Source of the DNA: Pseudomonadota bacterium
GTDB taxonomy: Bacteria; Chloroflexota; UBA6077; JAJPGT01
Direction of reading: 5' to 3'
Assembly: GCA_021325655.1 (NCBI GenBank)
Contig: JAJPGT010000082.1
Coordinates: forward strand, 1-35,939
DNA: 35,939 nt
Below, piece after piece: positions 23,344-32,489 of the stretch. Position 1 is the first letter of the stretch. Every line of letters starts with the position of its first letter. The position numbers and the translations under genes are program-made. Under the pieces are notes generated by a model. It made no database searches. It had not been told where the DNA came from and saw nothing but the letters and a program-made list of their open reading frames with translations.

Positions 23344-24732
23344 CTACGCCTCCTCGCCCAGCCGGATCGGCTGGCCCATCGTGCGTGCTGCCTCCGCTGC
23401 CTGGAATCGTTCGACGAAGCGGCGGTTAGCGCGCTCGAGCGCCGTTTCCAGGTCCACGCCCTGATCGGCCGCCAGGCGCGCCAGGAGCAGCGCCAGCTCG
23501 CCCCACGCGTCCGGCCCGGCCTTGTGCTGCCGCAGCGCCTGCGCGGTCGCCTGGACGCGCTCCCAGGCCCACTCGCGGCCCGGCCAGCGGTAGCCCGCCT
23601 CGCCCGCGCGCCGGTAGATCTCCTGGGCCGCCCGCAGTGCTGGCATGCTGCGCGGCACGCCCGCCATTGCGGAGCGGGGCGGGCCCTGCTCGCCCTTCTC
23701 CGCCCGCTTGAGCGCCTCCCAGTTACGCACCACCTCGGCGGCGGTACGCGCGGTCACATCGCCGAAGACGTGCGGATGGCGCCCCACCAGCTTCTCCGCC
23801 AGCCGGTGGACCACGTCGTCGAAGTCGAACTCGCCTTGGTCGTCCGCGATCTGGGCATGCAGCACCACCTGGAGCAGCAGGTCACCCAGTTCCTCCTTCA
23901 GCTCCGCCGGGTCATCCGCGTCGATCGCGTCGGCGACCTCGTAGGCCTCCTCGATCACGTACTGGCGGATCGACTGGTGCGTCTGCTCGCGGTCCCAGGG
24001 GCAACCCTGCGGGCCGCGCAGCCGGCGGATGATCGCCCGCAACCCCTGGATACTGCGCGTCGCCGCCTCGGGCGGCAGCGCCGGGACGGCGAGCGTCGTC
24101 AGGTGGTCGAACACTGCCCGGCGGTCCAGCTCGGCCAGCGGCAGCGCCTGCACCGATTGCTCCGGCAGCCCCGCAGCGCGGACCACGAACACCTGCTGCT
24201 CGGGCGGAAAGCGGCGCAGCAGGTCCAGCTTGAGCTCCGAGGCGACCGCAGGGCTGTACACTTGGTAGACCAGCAGCGGCACCGTTGGGTCCACGTCCTG
24301 GGCGTGTAACGCTTCGACGAGCTGGAGGTTTGGCGCCTCCAGCGGGGGGATCGCCTGGAGCGTCGGCCCGAGAAACGGCACCCCGGCGACGAGCTGGCAG
24401 CCGATTCCCTCCGCCGCGGCGCGCTCCCGCAGCAGCGCCACGCTCGTCTCCCCCAGCGTCGGGTCGCCGGGCACGGCGTAGACCACCCGCGTGCCCGAGC
24501 GCGCTTCCGCCAGCAGAGCCTCCGCAATGGCGGCGTACACCTGCTCGAAGTCGGGCAGGGTGTCGTAGAGGTGGTCGAACGAGGTCCAGCGGATCGTGGG
24601 CGGGAAGCTGTCGACCGTGGGGTGGCGAGCGGTGCGCAGGCGCACGATCGGGGCAGACTCGAGCGCCCGCGCCGCTTGCAGCGTCAGCAGCTCGTACGGC
24701 CCCGGGCCGAGGCCGACAACGACGATGGGCAT
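23344..24732 (-). CDS. mazG: MazG nucleotide pyrophosphohydrolase fused to a tetrapyrrole-methylase-like domain (YabN type)
   Basis: 462 aa. Residues 1 to about 215 are a TP-methylase-like domain (MPIVVVGLGPGPYELLTLQAARAL; VVYAVPGDPTLGETSVALL), as in Bacillus YabN. Residues about 225-460 are MazG: LRGPQGCPWDREQTHQSIR, then the metal-binding EExxE (IEEAYEVADAI) and ExxD (LKEELGDLLLQVVLHAQI), then GRHPHVFGD. MazG hydrolyses NTPs or dNTPs to monophosphates for house-cleaning and can lower (p)ppGpp signalling. The methylase domain has no proven role in this architecture. It lies 39 bases after the FmdB-type gene and is probably in its operon. Confidence 0.95.
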   Translation of the reverse strand: MPIVVVGLGPGPYELLTLQAARALESAPIVRLRTARHPTVDSFPPTIRWTSFDHLYDTLPDFEQVYAAIAEALLAEARSGTRVVYAVPGDPTLGETSVALLRERAAAEGIGCQLVAGVPFLGPTLQAIPPLEAPNLQLVEALHAQDVDPTVPLLVYQVYSPAVASELKLDLLRRFPPEQQVFVVRAAGLPEQSVQALPLAELDRRAVFDHLTTLAVPALPPEAATRSIQGLRAIIRRLRGPQGCPWDREQTHQSIRQYVIEEAYEVADAIDADDPAELKEELGDLLLQVVLHAQIADDQGEFDFDDVVHRLAEKLVGRHPHVFGDVTARTAAEVVRNWEALKRAEKGEQGPPRSAMAGVPRSMPALRAAQEIYRRAGEAGYRWPGREWAWERVQATAQALRQHKAGPDAWGELALLLARLAADQGVDLETALERANRRFVERFQAAEAARTMGQPIRLGEEA

Positions 24733-24771
24733 GCTAGCGGCGAGCCCGAGGCAACGCGGGGTGAAGGGGCC

Positions 24772-24993
24772 TCACCGCGAGCAGGCGCAGCCGCCCGCGC
24801 CGCCGCAGCAGCCGCCGCTGGCTGCCATTGGCAGGCTGTCTGCGCCGCTGCCGAAGGAGGCGAAGGTGGAGACCGCCTTCTGGACGTTGGCGCTGCCGCA
24901 ACGCGGACAGGCGACCTGGGTGGTTGACGCAGAGCGGACGAGCTGCTCGAACCGTTCGGCGCAGCTTCCGCACACATACTCATACAGGGGCAT
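24772..24993 (-). CDS. FmdB-family zinc-ribbon protein
   Basis: 73 aa. MPLYEYVCGSCAERFEQL followed by ACPRCGSANVQK is the FmdB/CxxC_CXXC_SSSS zinc-ribbon pattern, with two CxxC pairs that would bind one zinc. The tail is Gly/Cys-rich (SGGCCGGAGGCACSR). The function of these small proteins is mostly unknown; they have been described as putative regulators. It probably heads an operon with mazG. A TACAAT hexamer on the minus strand (25027-25022) lies about 29 bases before the ATG. Confidence 0.85.
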   Translation of the reverse strand: MPLYEYVCGSCAERFEQLVRSASTTQVACPRCGSANVQKAVSTFASFGSGADSLPMAASGGCCGGAGGCACSR

Positions 24994-25092
24994 CTGGACC
25001 CTCGCTCACCAACCTACGGGCATTGTACCAGCCGGGCGGCGCCCCCAGGCGCGGGCGGCGGGCAGGCGCCACCGGGTATCCTGCTTGCAGGA

Positions 25093-25122
25093 GCCAGCAC
25101 ACTGGCGCGCCAGTGTGCTGGC
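25093..25122. promoter_or_regulatory. Perfect 30-bp palindrome upstream of tldD
   Basis: GCCAGCACACTGGCG is followed at once by its exact reverse complement, with no mismatch. It lies in the divergent region between the FmdB-type gene and tldD, just after TATCCT (25077-25082) and about 12 bases before the tldD ribosome site. It may be a repressor operator or an mRNA hairpin near the ribosome site. Confidence 0.5.
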
Positions 25123-25144
25123 GCGTGGATCGGGAAGGTGGACT

Positions 25145-26578
25145 ATGAAGGACCTTGCGGCGCGGGCGCTCGACACCGCGCAGGTGCGCGGGGCGAGCTA
25201 CGCGGATGTGCGCGTAGAGCGGCGCGAGTCGCAGTCGATCACGGTGAAGAACGGCCACGTCGAGGCGCTGAGCGACGATGTCAGCCAGGGGTTCGGGGTG
25301 CGGGTCATCGCGGATGGCGCCTGGGGCTTCGCCAGCTCCTCCAGGCTGGAGCCGGCAGAGGTGGACCGGGTGGCGGCGCAGGCGGTGGAGATCGCCCGCG
25401 CCAGCGCGCTGACGCTCCGTGAGCCCGTGCAGCTCGGCGACCCGGTCCGCTCGCGGGGCAGCTACGCTACTCCGGTCCAGCGTGATCCGTTCGCGGTCTC
25501 GCTCGAGGAGAAGCTAGCGCTGCTGCTCGCGGCGGATGCGGCGATGCGGGCGGTGCCTGGCATCGCCATCGCCGAGAGCGGGCTGGAGGCGCTGCGGATC
25601 ACCAAGGTGTTTGCGAGCACCGAGGGCAGCCTGGTGGAGCAGACGATCACCGAGACGGGCGGGGGGATCGAGGCGACAGCGGTGGGGCACGACGAGGTCC
25701 AGAAGCGCTCCTATCCCAACAGCTTCGGCCGGCAGCAGGGCACCGCCGGCTTCGAGTTCGTGGCGGCGATGGACCTGCCCGGCAACGCCACCCGCATTGC
25801 TGAAGAGGCGGTGCAGCTTTTGACCGCCGCGCCCTGCCCCAGCGAGGTGACCACGATTATCCTCGACCCCACCCAGACGGCGCTGCAGATTCACGAGTCA
25901 TGCGGCCACCCGATCGAGCTCGACCGTGTCTTTGGCACCGAGGCTGCCTACGCCGGGACGAGCTTCCTAACACTCGACAAGCTCGGCTTCCAGTATGGCT
26001 CCCCGGTGGTGACGATCGTTGCCGACGCCACCGTGCCGCAGGGGCTGGGGACGTTTGGCTACGACGACGAAGGCGTGCCGGCGCAGCGGACGGTGATCAT
26101 CGATCACGGCCGCTTCGTGAACTACCTGACCTCCCGCGAGACCGCCGCCCGCCTGGGCCAGCGGAGCAACGGGACGATGCGCGCCTCCGGCTGGAACCGT
26201 ATCCCGCTTATCCGCATGACCAACATCAACCTGGAGCCCGGCCCCTGGTCGCTGCACGACCTGATCGCCGACACCGACCGGGGTATCTTTATGCAGACGA
26301 ACAAGAGCTGGAGCATCGACGACAAGCGGCTGAACTTCCAGTTCGGGGTGGAGATCGCCTGGGAGATCCGCGGCGGCGCGCTGGGCCGGATGATCAAGAA
26401 CGCGACCTACACCGGCATCACCCCGCGCTTCTGGAACTCCTGCGACGCCGTCTGCCGCGAGTGGGCGGTGTGGGGGACGCCGAACTGCGGCAAAGGTCAG
26501 CCCAGCCAGGTGGCCCACGTTGGCCACGGCGCCGCCGCCGCGCGTTTCCGCAACGTCCAGGTTGGCGTGATGCGGTAG
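25145..26578 (+). CDS. tldD: TldD metalloprotease subunit
   Basis: 477 aa. Zinc-protease subunit of the TldD-TldE heterodimer, which degrades unfolded peptides and in some bacteria matures RiPPs such as microcin B17. The zinc motif HExxxH is HESCGHPIELD (His250, His255). The Cys ligand in the C-terminal CGKG block is Cys448 (NCGKGQPSQVAHVGHG). The typical opening (ADVRVERRESQSITVKNGHVE) is present. The ATG at 25145 has GGGAAGGTGG upstream; the open frame further upstream crosses the FmdB-type gene and is not used. tldE follows after 12 bases. No RiPP precursor or modification gene is visible in this window, so a general proteolysis role is likelier. Confidence 0.95.
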   Translation: MKDLAARALDTAQVRGASYADVRVERRESQSITVKNGHVEALSDDVSQGFGVRVIADGAWGFASSSRLEPAEVDRVAAQAVEIARASALTLREPVQLGDPVRSRGSYATPVQRDPFAVSLEEKLALLLAADAAMRAVPGIAIAESGLEALRITKVFASTEGSLVEQTITETGGGIEATAVGHDEVQKRSYPNSFGRQQGTAGFEFVAAMDLPGNATRIAEEAVQLLTAAPCPSEVTTIILDPTQTALQIHESCGHPIELDRVFGTEAAYAGTSFLTLDKLGFQYGSPVVTIVADATVPQGLGTFGYDDEGVPAQRTVIIDHGRFVNYLTSRETAARLGQRSNGTMRASGWNRIPLIRMTNINLEPGPWSLHDLIADTDRGIFMQTNKSWSIDDKRLNFQFGVEIAWEIRGGALGRMIKNATYTGITPRFWNSCDAVCREWAVWGTPNCGKGQPSQVAHVGHGAAAARFRNVQVGVMR

Positions 26579-26590
26579 GGGAGGCCTTCG

Positions 26591-27931
26591 ATGCTCGGAC
26601 CAGATGCCATTCGCCGGCTCGCTGAAACGATCTTCGCCGCCTCCCGCGCCGACGAGACCGAGGTGCTGGTGCTGGCCGGTGACAGCAGCCTGACCCGCTT
26701 CGCTAGCTCCGCTATTCACCAGAACGTCACCGAACGTGATGCCGAGGTGCGGGTCCGCGCGGTGGTGGGCAAGCGCGCTGGCGTCGCCTCGACCAACGAC
26801 CTGTCCTCCGAGGCGCTGCGGCGGGTCGCGGAGACCGCGGTGACGATCGCTGGCCTCCAGCCTGAGAATCCTGATTTCCCGGGACTGCCCGCGCCTAGGC
26901 CGATCGTGCCGGTCAACGCGTTCGCCCAGGCGACCGCGGACTACGGCCCGGCGCAAAGAGCGGCGGCGGTGAAGGTGATCTGCGACCTGGCGCTGGAGCG
27001 CGGCTGCCAGGCGTTCGGCGCCTTCAGCACCAGCGCCACCGAGACCGCTGTCTGCACTACCACGGGTGTCTTCGCTTACGAACGGCAGACCGGGGCACAC
27101 CTGAAGACCGTGGTCATGGCCGATGACGAGGGCAGCGGCTACGCCCAGCGCAGCGCAATGGATGCCCGTGCCATCGACGTCGAGGCGGCCGGCCGCGAGG
27201 CGGTCGCGCTGGCGCTGCGGAGCCGCGCGCCCGGGACCATCGAGCCCGGCGAGTACACCGTGCTGCTGAACGAGTGCGCGGTTGGGGAGATGCTGGAGTA
27301 CCTGGCCTACATCGGCTTCAGCGCGCTGGCAGTGCAGGAAGGGCGCAGCTTCATGGCCGAGGCGCGAGGCAAGCAGGTCGCCAGCCCACTGGTGAGCATC
27401 TGGGACGACGGCCACGATCCACTGGGCTTGCCGGCCGCGTTCGACTATGAGGGGATGCCCAAGCAGCGGGTGACGTTCTTCGAGCAGGGAACCGCCCGCG
27501 AGGTGGTGTACGACACGCTGACCGCCGCAGTGGACGGGCGCGAGACGACCGGCCACGCGTTGCCGGCGCCGAACACGATGGGCCCGCTGCCCTGGAACCT
27601 ATTCATGGCCCCCGGCGATGCCTCCAAAGCCGAGCTGCTGCGCTCCATCGACCGCGGGATCTGGGTGACGCGCTTCTGGTACGTCAACGTCGTCCACCCG
27701 CTCAAGACCGTGCTCACCGGGATGACCCGCGACGGCACCTTCCTAATCGAGCGCGGCGAGCTGACGCGGCCGATCCGCAACTTCCGCTTCACCCAGAGCG
27801 CGTTGGGAGCGCTGGCCAACACCCGACGGGTGAGCCGGGAGCGCCTGCTGTATAGCGAAGGGTTCGGGGCCAGCCTGGTGCCAGCGCTGGTGGTGGATGG
27901 GTTCCGCTTCACCGGCGTTTCGGCCGAGTAG
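26591..27931 (+). CDS. tldE: TldE/PmbA partner subunit
   Basis: 446 aa, same fold as TldD but without the HExxxH zinc motif, as expected for TldE/PmbA. It forms the active-site cleft with TldD. Recognisable blocks are EVLVLAGDSSLTRFASSAIHQ, YTVLLNECAVGEMLEYLAYIGF, GLPAAFDYEGMPKQRVTFFEQG and GIWVTRFWYVNVVHPLK. Twelve bases separate it from tldD, so the two are co-transcribed. Confidence 0.95.
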   Translation: MLGPDAIRRLAETIFAASRADETEVLVLAGDSSLTRFASSAIHQNVTERDAEVRVRAVVGKRAGVASTNDLSSEALRRVAETAVTIAGLQPENPDFPGLPAPRPIVPVNAFAQATADYGPAQRAAAVKVICDLALERGCQAFGAFSTSATETAVCTTTGVFAYERQTGAHLKTVVMADDEGSGYAQRSAMDARAIDVEAAGREAVALALRSRAPGTIEPGEYTVLLNECAVGEMLEYLAYIGFSALAVQEGRSFMAEARGKQVASPLVSIWDDGHDPLGLPAAFDYEGMPKQRVTFFEQGTAREVVYDTLTAAVDGRETTGHALPAPNTMGPLPWNLFMAPGDASKAELLRSIDRGIWVTRFWYVNVVHPLKTVLTGMTRDGTFLIERGELTRPIRNFRFTQSALGALANTRRVSRERLLYSEGFGASLVPALVVDGFRFTGVSAE

Positions 27932-27977
27932 CCGTGGTGGGCGCCCGCGCCGGCCGAGCTATACTGCGCCGCAAGGC

Positions 27978-28736
27978 ATGTCCGCATCTCAGAGAAGCCC
28001 GATGGATGAGCAGAGTGCCGCGCAGCGGCTCGCGGCGCGGCTAGAACTGCCCGGGGAGCCGTCAGCCAACCTGCGCCAGGCGCTGATCCACCAGTCGTAC
28101 CTGAACGAGCGGGGCGGCGAGCGGCACGAGAGCAACGAGCGGCTGGAATTCCTCGGTGATGCGATCCTGGGAGCGATCGTCGCCGATGTGCTGTACCGTC
28201 GCTATCCCCATCGCCTCGAGGGCGAGCTGACGATGATGCGCACCTGGCTGATCCGCGCCTCCACGCTCGCCCGCTGGGCGCTGCGCCTCGACCTCGGCCA
28301 GCTCGTCCTGCTCGGCCGGGGCGAGGAGCGCTCCGGGCTGCGCTCGCACGAGACGCTGCTGGCGCAGGTGTTCGAAGCGGTGGTCGGGGCGGTGTACCTG
28401 GATCGCGGCCTGGAGGGCGCCCGGTCACTCATCCTCCCACTGCTGGAGGCCGAGCTCGAGGCGGGCGACCCGCTGGCGCTCGCCCAGGACCCGAAGTCGC
28501 GACTGCAGCATCGCAGCCAGATGCTCTTTGGCGAAACGCCGCGCTACGAGCTGGTAGAGGCGACCGGGCCCGATCACAGTCCCACCTTCACCTTCCGGGC
28601 GGTGGCCGGACAGGGAATTACTGCCCTGGGGACCGGCAAGACCAAGCAGGCGGCCCAGCAGGAGGCCGCCGAGGCGGCGTTGGCAGAGCTGGAGCGCCGC
28701 TATCCCACGCCGCCGAGCGAGGCGGGCGGCGGATGA
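27978..28736 (+). CDS. rnc: Ribonuclease III
   Basis: Double-strand RNA endonuclease for rRNA and mRNA processing. 252 aa from ATG 27978, or 244 aa from ATG 28002, which has AGAGAAG upstream. The catalytic domain has the signature NERLEFLGDAILG and a second acidic site in HETLLAQVFEAVVGAVYLD. The C-terminal dsRNA-binding domain runs from about residue 170 (DPKSRLQHRSQ) to GTGKTKQAAQQEAAEAAL. TATACT at 27960-27965 is only 12 bases before the first ATG, so the start at 27978 would be nearly leaderless. The stop overlaps the smc start (ATGA); rnc-smc-ftsY is a common gene order. Confidence 0.97.
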   Translation: MSASQRSPMDEQSAAQRLAARLELPGEPSANLRQALIHQSYLNERGGERHESNERLEFLGDAILGAIVADVLYRRYPHRLEGELTMMRTWLIRASTLARWALRLDLGQLVLLGRGEERSGLRSHETLLAQVFEAVVGAVYLDRGLEGARSLILPLLEAELEAGDPLALAQDPKSRLQHRSQMLFGETPRYELVEATGPDHSPTFTFRAVAGQGITALGTGKTKQAAQQEAAEAALAELERRYPTPPSEAGGG

Positions 28737-31700
28737 CGCTCCAGCGAATCGAGCTCGCCGGCTTCAAGAGCTTCGCCGCGCGGACCGTGCTCGATTTCGA
28801 CCATCACCTCGTCGCCATCGTCGGGCCAAACGGCTCCGGCAAGAGCAATGTCGCCGACGCCGTCCGCTGGGTGCTGGGTGAGCAGAACCCGCGGCTGCTG
28901 CGCGGTAAGCGTGCGGAGGACGTCATCTTCGCCGGTTCAGTCAGCCGCCAGCCGCTGGGGATGGCCGAGGTCTCAATCGTCCTCGACAATACGTCCGGCC
29001 GCTTGCCGATTGACTACCAGGAGGTGCGAATCAGCCGGCGGCTGTATCGCTCTGGCGAGAGCGAGTACCTCATCAACGGCAGTCGCGCCCGGCTGCGCGA
29101 CGTTTCCGAGCTGCTGATGCGGGTGGGCCTCGGGCCGGACTCGTATAGCGTGATCGGCCAGGGCGCCATCGACGAGATGATCCTGCAGCACCCCGAGGAG
29201 CGGCGGATCCTGCTGGAGAACGCCGCCGACGTGCGGCGCTACCGGGTCCAGATCGCCGAGACCGCGAGCAAGCTCAGCAGCGTCGAGCAGAACCTCGCCC
29301 GCTCGCGGGACATCCAGGCCGAGCTGGAGCCGCTGGCGCGGCGGCTGCGGCAGCAGGCGGAGCGGGCCGAGCGGCACCAGGCGGTTCAGCAGGAGCTGGA
29401 GCGGGTCTCCGCCGCCTGGTTTCGCCATCGCTTCGCCCTCGCCGAGCAGGGCCTTCAGGCGTCGGAGGAGGCGCTGACTGTGGCCGACGCCGAGCTGCGG
29501 GCGCTGGAGAGCGCTCTGGCGCGGGCCGAACTGGAGCGTCGGGAGCACGAGCGAGCGCTGGAAGCGCTGGCGGCGCGGCTGGACTCAGCGCAGGCGGAGG
29601 CGGTCGCGGCGGAGCGCGAGGAGCATCGGCTGCAGCGGCTGGACGCGGAGACGCGCGCTGCCCTGGCCGGCCTCGCCGCTCGGACCGAGCAGCTCCGGGG
29701 CGAGGGAGAGCGCACCCGGGCGCGGCTCGAGGAGCTGAGCGAGGCGCTATGCGCCGCCGATGACGAGGCCCGGCGCGCCGAGCAGGTCGAGCGCGAGGCG
29801 GCAGCGGGGCTGCAGGCACTGGAGGCCGCGCAGCGGGAGCGCCAGCTCGCGCTCGTAGAGCGGCGCCGGGAGGCCGAGGCGGCCGATGCCGCCGTCGCCC
29901 AGTTGGACGGCTCGCTCGCGGCGCTCCAGCGGCAGCTCACCGAGGCGCAGCGCCTGCGGGCAGACCACCAGCGGCGGGCGCTGGAACTGGCGGCCCGCCT
30001 GAGCGAGCGGCACAAGCAGGCCGGCGAGGACGACATCGCGCTCCAGGCGCTGGCGACCACCGCGGCGCAGGCCGAGCAGGTCCAGCACCTGGCCCAGGAG
30101 CAGCAGCGCGCGGCAGACGCTCGCGCCGTGGCGGCAGAGGCGGCGCTGCGTGCCGCCCGGGAGCGACTGCGCGCCCTTGAAGCGCGACGGCAGGAGCTGC
30201 ACGCGCGGGTCCAGGCGCTGAGCGAGCTTGAAGCGCTGCCCGACGCCGATGGCGCCCTGGCGCTGCACCGGATCCAGCCGCAGGACGAAGCGTTTCCTCT
30301 GGGGAGCCGGCTGGTCGTGCAGCCGGGCGCCGAGGCGGCGGTGGCCGCGGCGCTCGGCGCAGCCCTCGGCGCCCTGGTTCTGGATCATGACACCGCCTGG
30401 CAGGCGCTGGAGTGGCTCGGGGCGCGCCCGGCCGGACGGGCGCTGCTGGTGCTGCAGCCGCTGCCCGCCGAGCAGCACGGCGAGGCCGGCCAGTGCCCGG
30501 TTGCCGGTCTTGCCCGGCGCGTCTCGCCCGCCGCTGTGCCGCTGGCCGATCTGGTGCAGGTGGACGAGTCGCTCGCGCCGCTTGCACAGCGGCTCCTTCG
30601 CGGCGCTGTCCTGGCGCCCGATCTCGCCGCAGCGCGGCGGATCGCGGCGGCGCTGTGGCAGGATCCCCGGCTGGCGTCGCGCGCCTGGGCAGTGGTGACG
30701 CCGCGTGGCGAGGCGATCTTCGCCAGCGGGCTGGCACGGGGCGGACGTGACGCGAGCGCGGAGGCGCGGGCGGCGCGCGGGCGGGAGCGGCTCGCAGCGC
30801 TGGAGCACCTGACAGCGGCTGAGGCGGAGTGCGCCCAGGCGGCTGAAGCGGTGCGCTGCGCGGAGGCCCGACACGAGGAGGCGCAGCGCCAGGTGCAGGC
30901 AGCGGTCGCTCGTCTCGCCGCGGCGACGACGGAGGCGCGCCTGGCGCAGCAGCGGCTCGACGAAGCTCAGAGCCGGGTCCGGGCGCGGCGTGGCGACCTG
31001 GAGGTGCTGGCCGCTCAGGCGGCCGAGAGCGAGCACCGGGCGCAGGAGGCCGAGCACCGTGGCCGTGACCTGGCGGAGCGGCTGGAGGCGCTGCGGCGGA
31101 AACGCGCCACGGCCGCCGCGGTGCAGGACCGCGCGCTCCGGGCAGTCGCCCGGGCGCGCGAGGCGTTGGAGCAGGCCGGCCCAGGGCTGATCGAGGCGCG
31201 CTCGGCACTGGCACGCGCCGCCGCGGTCCGCCAGGCGAGCCAGGAGCAGGCCGCCCGGCTGCGGCGCGAGCTGGAGCGTGCCCAGGCCCAGTTCGCCCAG
31301 GTGCAGAGCGAGCTCGACGCCGCCGAACGAGCGCTGGGGCAGGAGCGCCACACGCACGAGAACGAGATCGCCGCTCTGGCCCAGCGGCGCCTGGCCGCCA
31401 GCGCCGAGGTGGAGGCCCTCCGCCAGGAGCGCGCAGCCCTCCAGCAGCGTCTGGCGGCCACGCGCCAGACCGTGGCCGAGCAGCGTGCCCAGCTCGATGG
31501 CGCCCGCCAGCAGCGCGAAGCGGCCGCGCTGGCGACCCACCGGGCGCGTGACGAGCTGGAACGCCTCGCCCGCGACCTGGCCGAGCTTGCGGACGACGAG
31601 ACGATCCTGGAGCTGGGTGATCGGCCACGGCAGCTTCGCCTCCGGCTCGACGAGCTGGCCGCCGACGCGGCTGAGCTGCCGGTTGGCCGGGACCCAGCAT

Positions 31701-32389
31701 GGCTCCGCAAGCGCATGCTCCAGCTTCAGCGCGAGCTCCGCGCTATCGGCCAGGTGAACCCCGGGGTGGTGGACGAATACCGCGAGGTCTCGGAGCGGCT
31801 CGCGTTCCTGCGGGAGCAGTCAGCCGATCTCGAGCGGGCGATGGCGGAGCTGCGCCGGGCGATGGCCGACCTGGAAGCGCTGGCTGCCGAGCGGCTGCGG
31901 GAGACCTTCTCCGCGGTGAACGCGGCGTTCCAGGAGGCATTCACCGCCCTGTTCGGTGGCGGGAGCGCGAGCCTGGTGCTGAGCGAACCGGACACCCCGC
32001 TGGAAGGCGGCGTCGAGGTCGTCGCCCGCCCGCCGGGCAAGCGCGCCCAGCCGCTGGCCGCTCTCTCTGGCGGCGAGCGGTCGCTGACCATGCTCGCGCT
32101 GTTGCTCGCCCTGCTGAAGGTCTCCCCCACCCCGTTCTGCATCCTAGACGAGGTCGACGCGGCGCTGGACGACGCCAACGTCCAGCGCTTCGTGAAGATG
32201 CTCCAGGGGTATGGCGAGCAGACCCGGTTCGTGCTGGTCACCCACAACCGGGCGACGATGGAGCATGCCGACCGGCTGTTCGGGGTGACGATGGACGCCA
32301 GCGGCGTCTCGAAAGTTGTCACGGTCATGCTGCCCGCGGCCAGCCCGAACGGCCAGGCGGCGTCCGCGGCGCTGGCCGAGGTGGGCTGA
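28733..32389 (+). CDS. smc: Chromosome segregation ATPase SMC
   Basis: 1218 aa, full length. The N-terminal half-head has FKSFAARTVLDF and Walker A GPNGSGKSN, then VRWVLGEQNPRLLRGKR. Two long coiled-coil arms very rich in Ala, Arg, Glu and Gln (about 165-490 and 690-1030) flank a hinge at about 500-680 (GALALHRIQPQDEAFPLGSRL; AALGALVLDHD). The C-terminal half-head has the signature LSGGERSL and Walker B FCILDEVDAALDDANV. SMC condenses and segregates chromosomes with ScpA/ScpB, which are not in the window. The ATG overlaps the rnc stop by four bases. Confidence 0.98.
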   Translation: MTLQRIELAGFKSFAARTVLDFDHHLVAIVGPNGSGKSNVADAVRWVLGEQNPRLLRGKRAEDVIFAGSVSRQPLGMAEVSIVLDNTSGRLPIDYQEVRISRRLYRSGESEYLINGSRARLRDVSELLMRVGLGPDSYSVIGQGAIDEMILQHPEERRILLENAADVRRYRVQIAETASKLSSVEQNLARSRDIQAELEPLARRLRQQAERAERHQAVQQELERVSAAWFRHRFALAEQGLQASEEALTVADAELRALESALARAELERREHERALEALAARLDSAQAEAVAAEREEHRLQRLDAETRAALAGLAARTEQLRGEGERTRARLEELSEALCAADDEARRAEQVEREAAAGLQALEAAQRERQLALVERRREAEAADAAVAQLDGSLAALQRQLTEAQRLRADHQRRALELAARLSERHKQAGEDDIALQALATTAAQAEQVQHLAQEQQRAADARAVAAEAALRAARERLRALEARRQELHARVQALSELEALPDADGALALHRIQPQDEAFPLGSRLVVQPGAEAAVAAALGAALGALVLDHDTAWQALEWLGARPAGRALLVLQPLPAEQHGEAGQCPVAGLARRVSPAAVPLADLVQVDESLAPLAQRLLRGAVLAPDLAAARRIAAALWQDPRLASRAWAVVTPRGEAIFASGLARGGRDASAEARAARGRERLAALEHLTAAEAECAQAAEAVRCAEARHEEAQRQVQAAVARLAAATTEARLAQQRLDEAQSRVRARRGDLEVLAAQAAESEHRAQEAEHRGRDLAERLEALRRKRATAAAVQDRALRAVARAREALEQAGPGLIEARSALARAAAVRQASQEQAARLRRELERAQAQFAQVQSELDAAERALGQERHTHENEIAALAQRRLAASAEVEALRQERAALQQRLAATRQTVAEQRAQLDGARQQREAAALATHRARDELERLARDLAELADDETILELGDRPRQLRLRLDELAADAAELPVGRDPAWLRKRMLQLQRELRAIGQVNPGVVDEYREVSERLAFLREQSADLERAMAELRRAMADLEALAAERLRETFSAVNAAFQEAFTALFGGGSASLVLSEPDTPLEGGVEVVARPPGKRAQPLAALSGGERSLTMLALLLALLKVSPTPFCILDEVDAALDDANVQRFVKMLQGYGEQTRFVLVTHNRATMEHADRLFGVTMDASGVSKVVTVMLPAASPNGQAASAALAEVG

Positions 32390-32428
32390 TCCGACCCCAT
32401 TGGCGCCATTCCCGCCTGGAGCATCGGG

Positions 32429-32434
32429 TACAAT
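32429..32434 (+). promoter_or_regulatory. Possible -10 box of ftsY
   Basis: TACAAT 56 bases before the ftsY start, in the smc-ftsY gap. No good -35 is found at 16-18 bases. Confidence 0.3.
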
Positions 32435-32489
32435 GCAGGGGTTATTCGCACGATTCCCGCGCTTGCGCTGCTGTCTGTGATGAGGTGTC

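Noticed and set aside
24596..25144. N-terminal extension of the tldD frame
   Set aside because: It crosses the fmdB-type gene and the palindrome; TldD similarity and the ribosome site begin at 25145.
25145..27931. TldD/TldE as part of a RiPP cluster
   Set aside because: No precursor peptide, cyclodehydratase or transporter is seen nearby; only general peptide degradation can be supported.
28733..32389. Large minus-strand frames (about 590 codons) within smc
   Set aside because: They are mirror frames of the Ala/Glu/Arg coiled-coil coding sequence in high-GC DNA.
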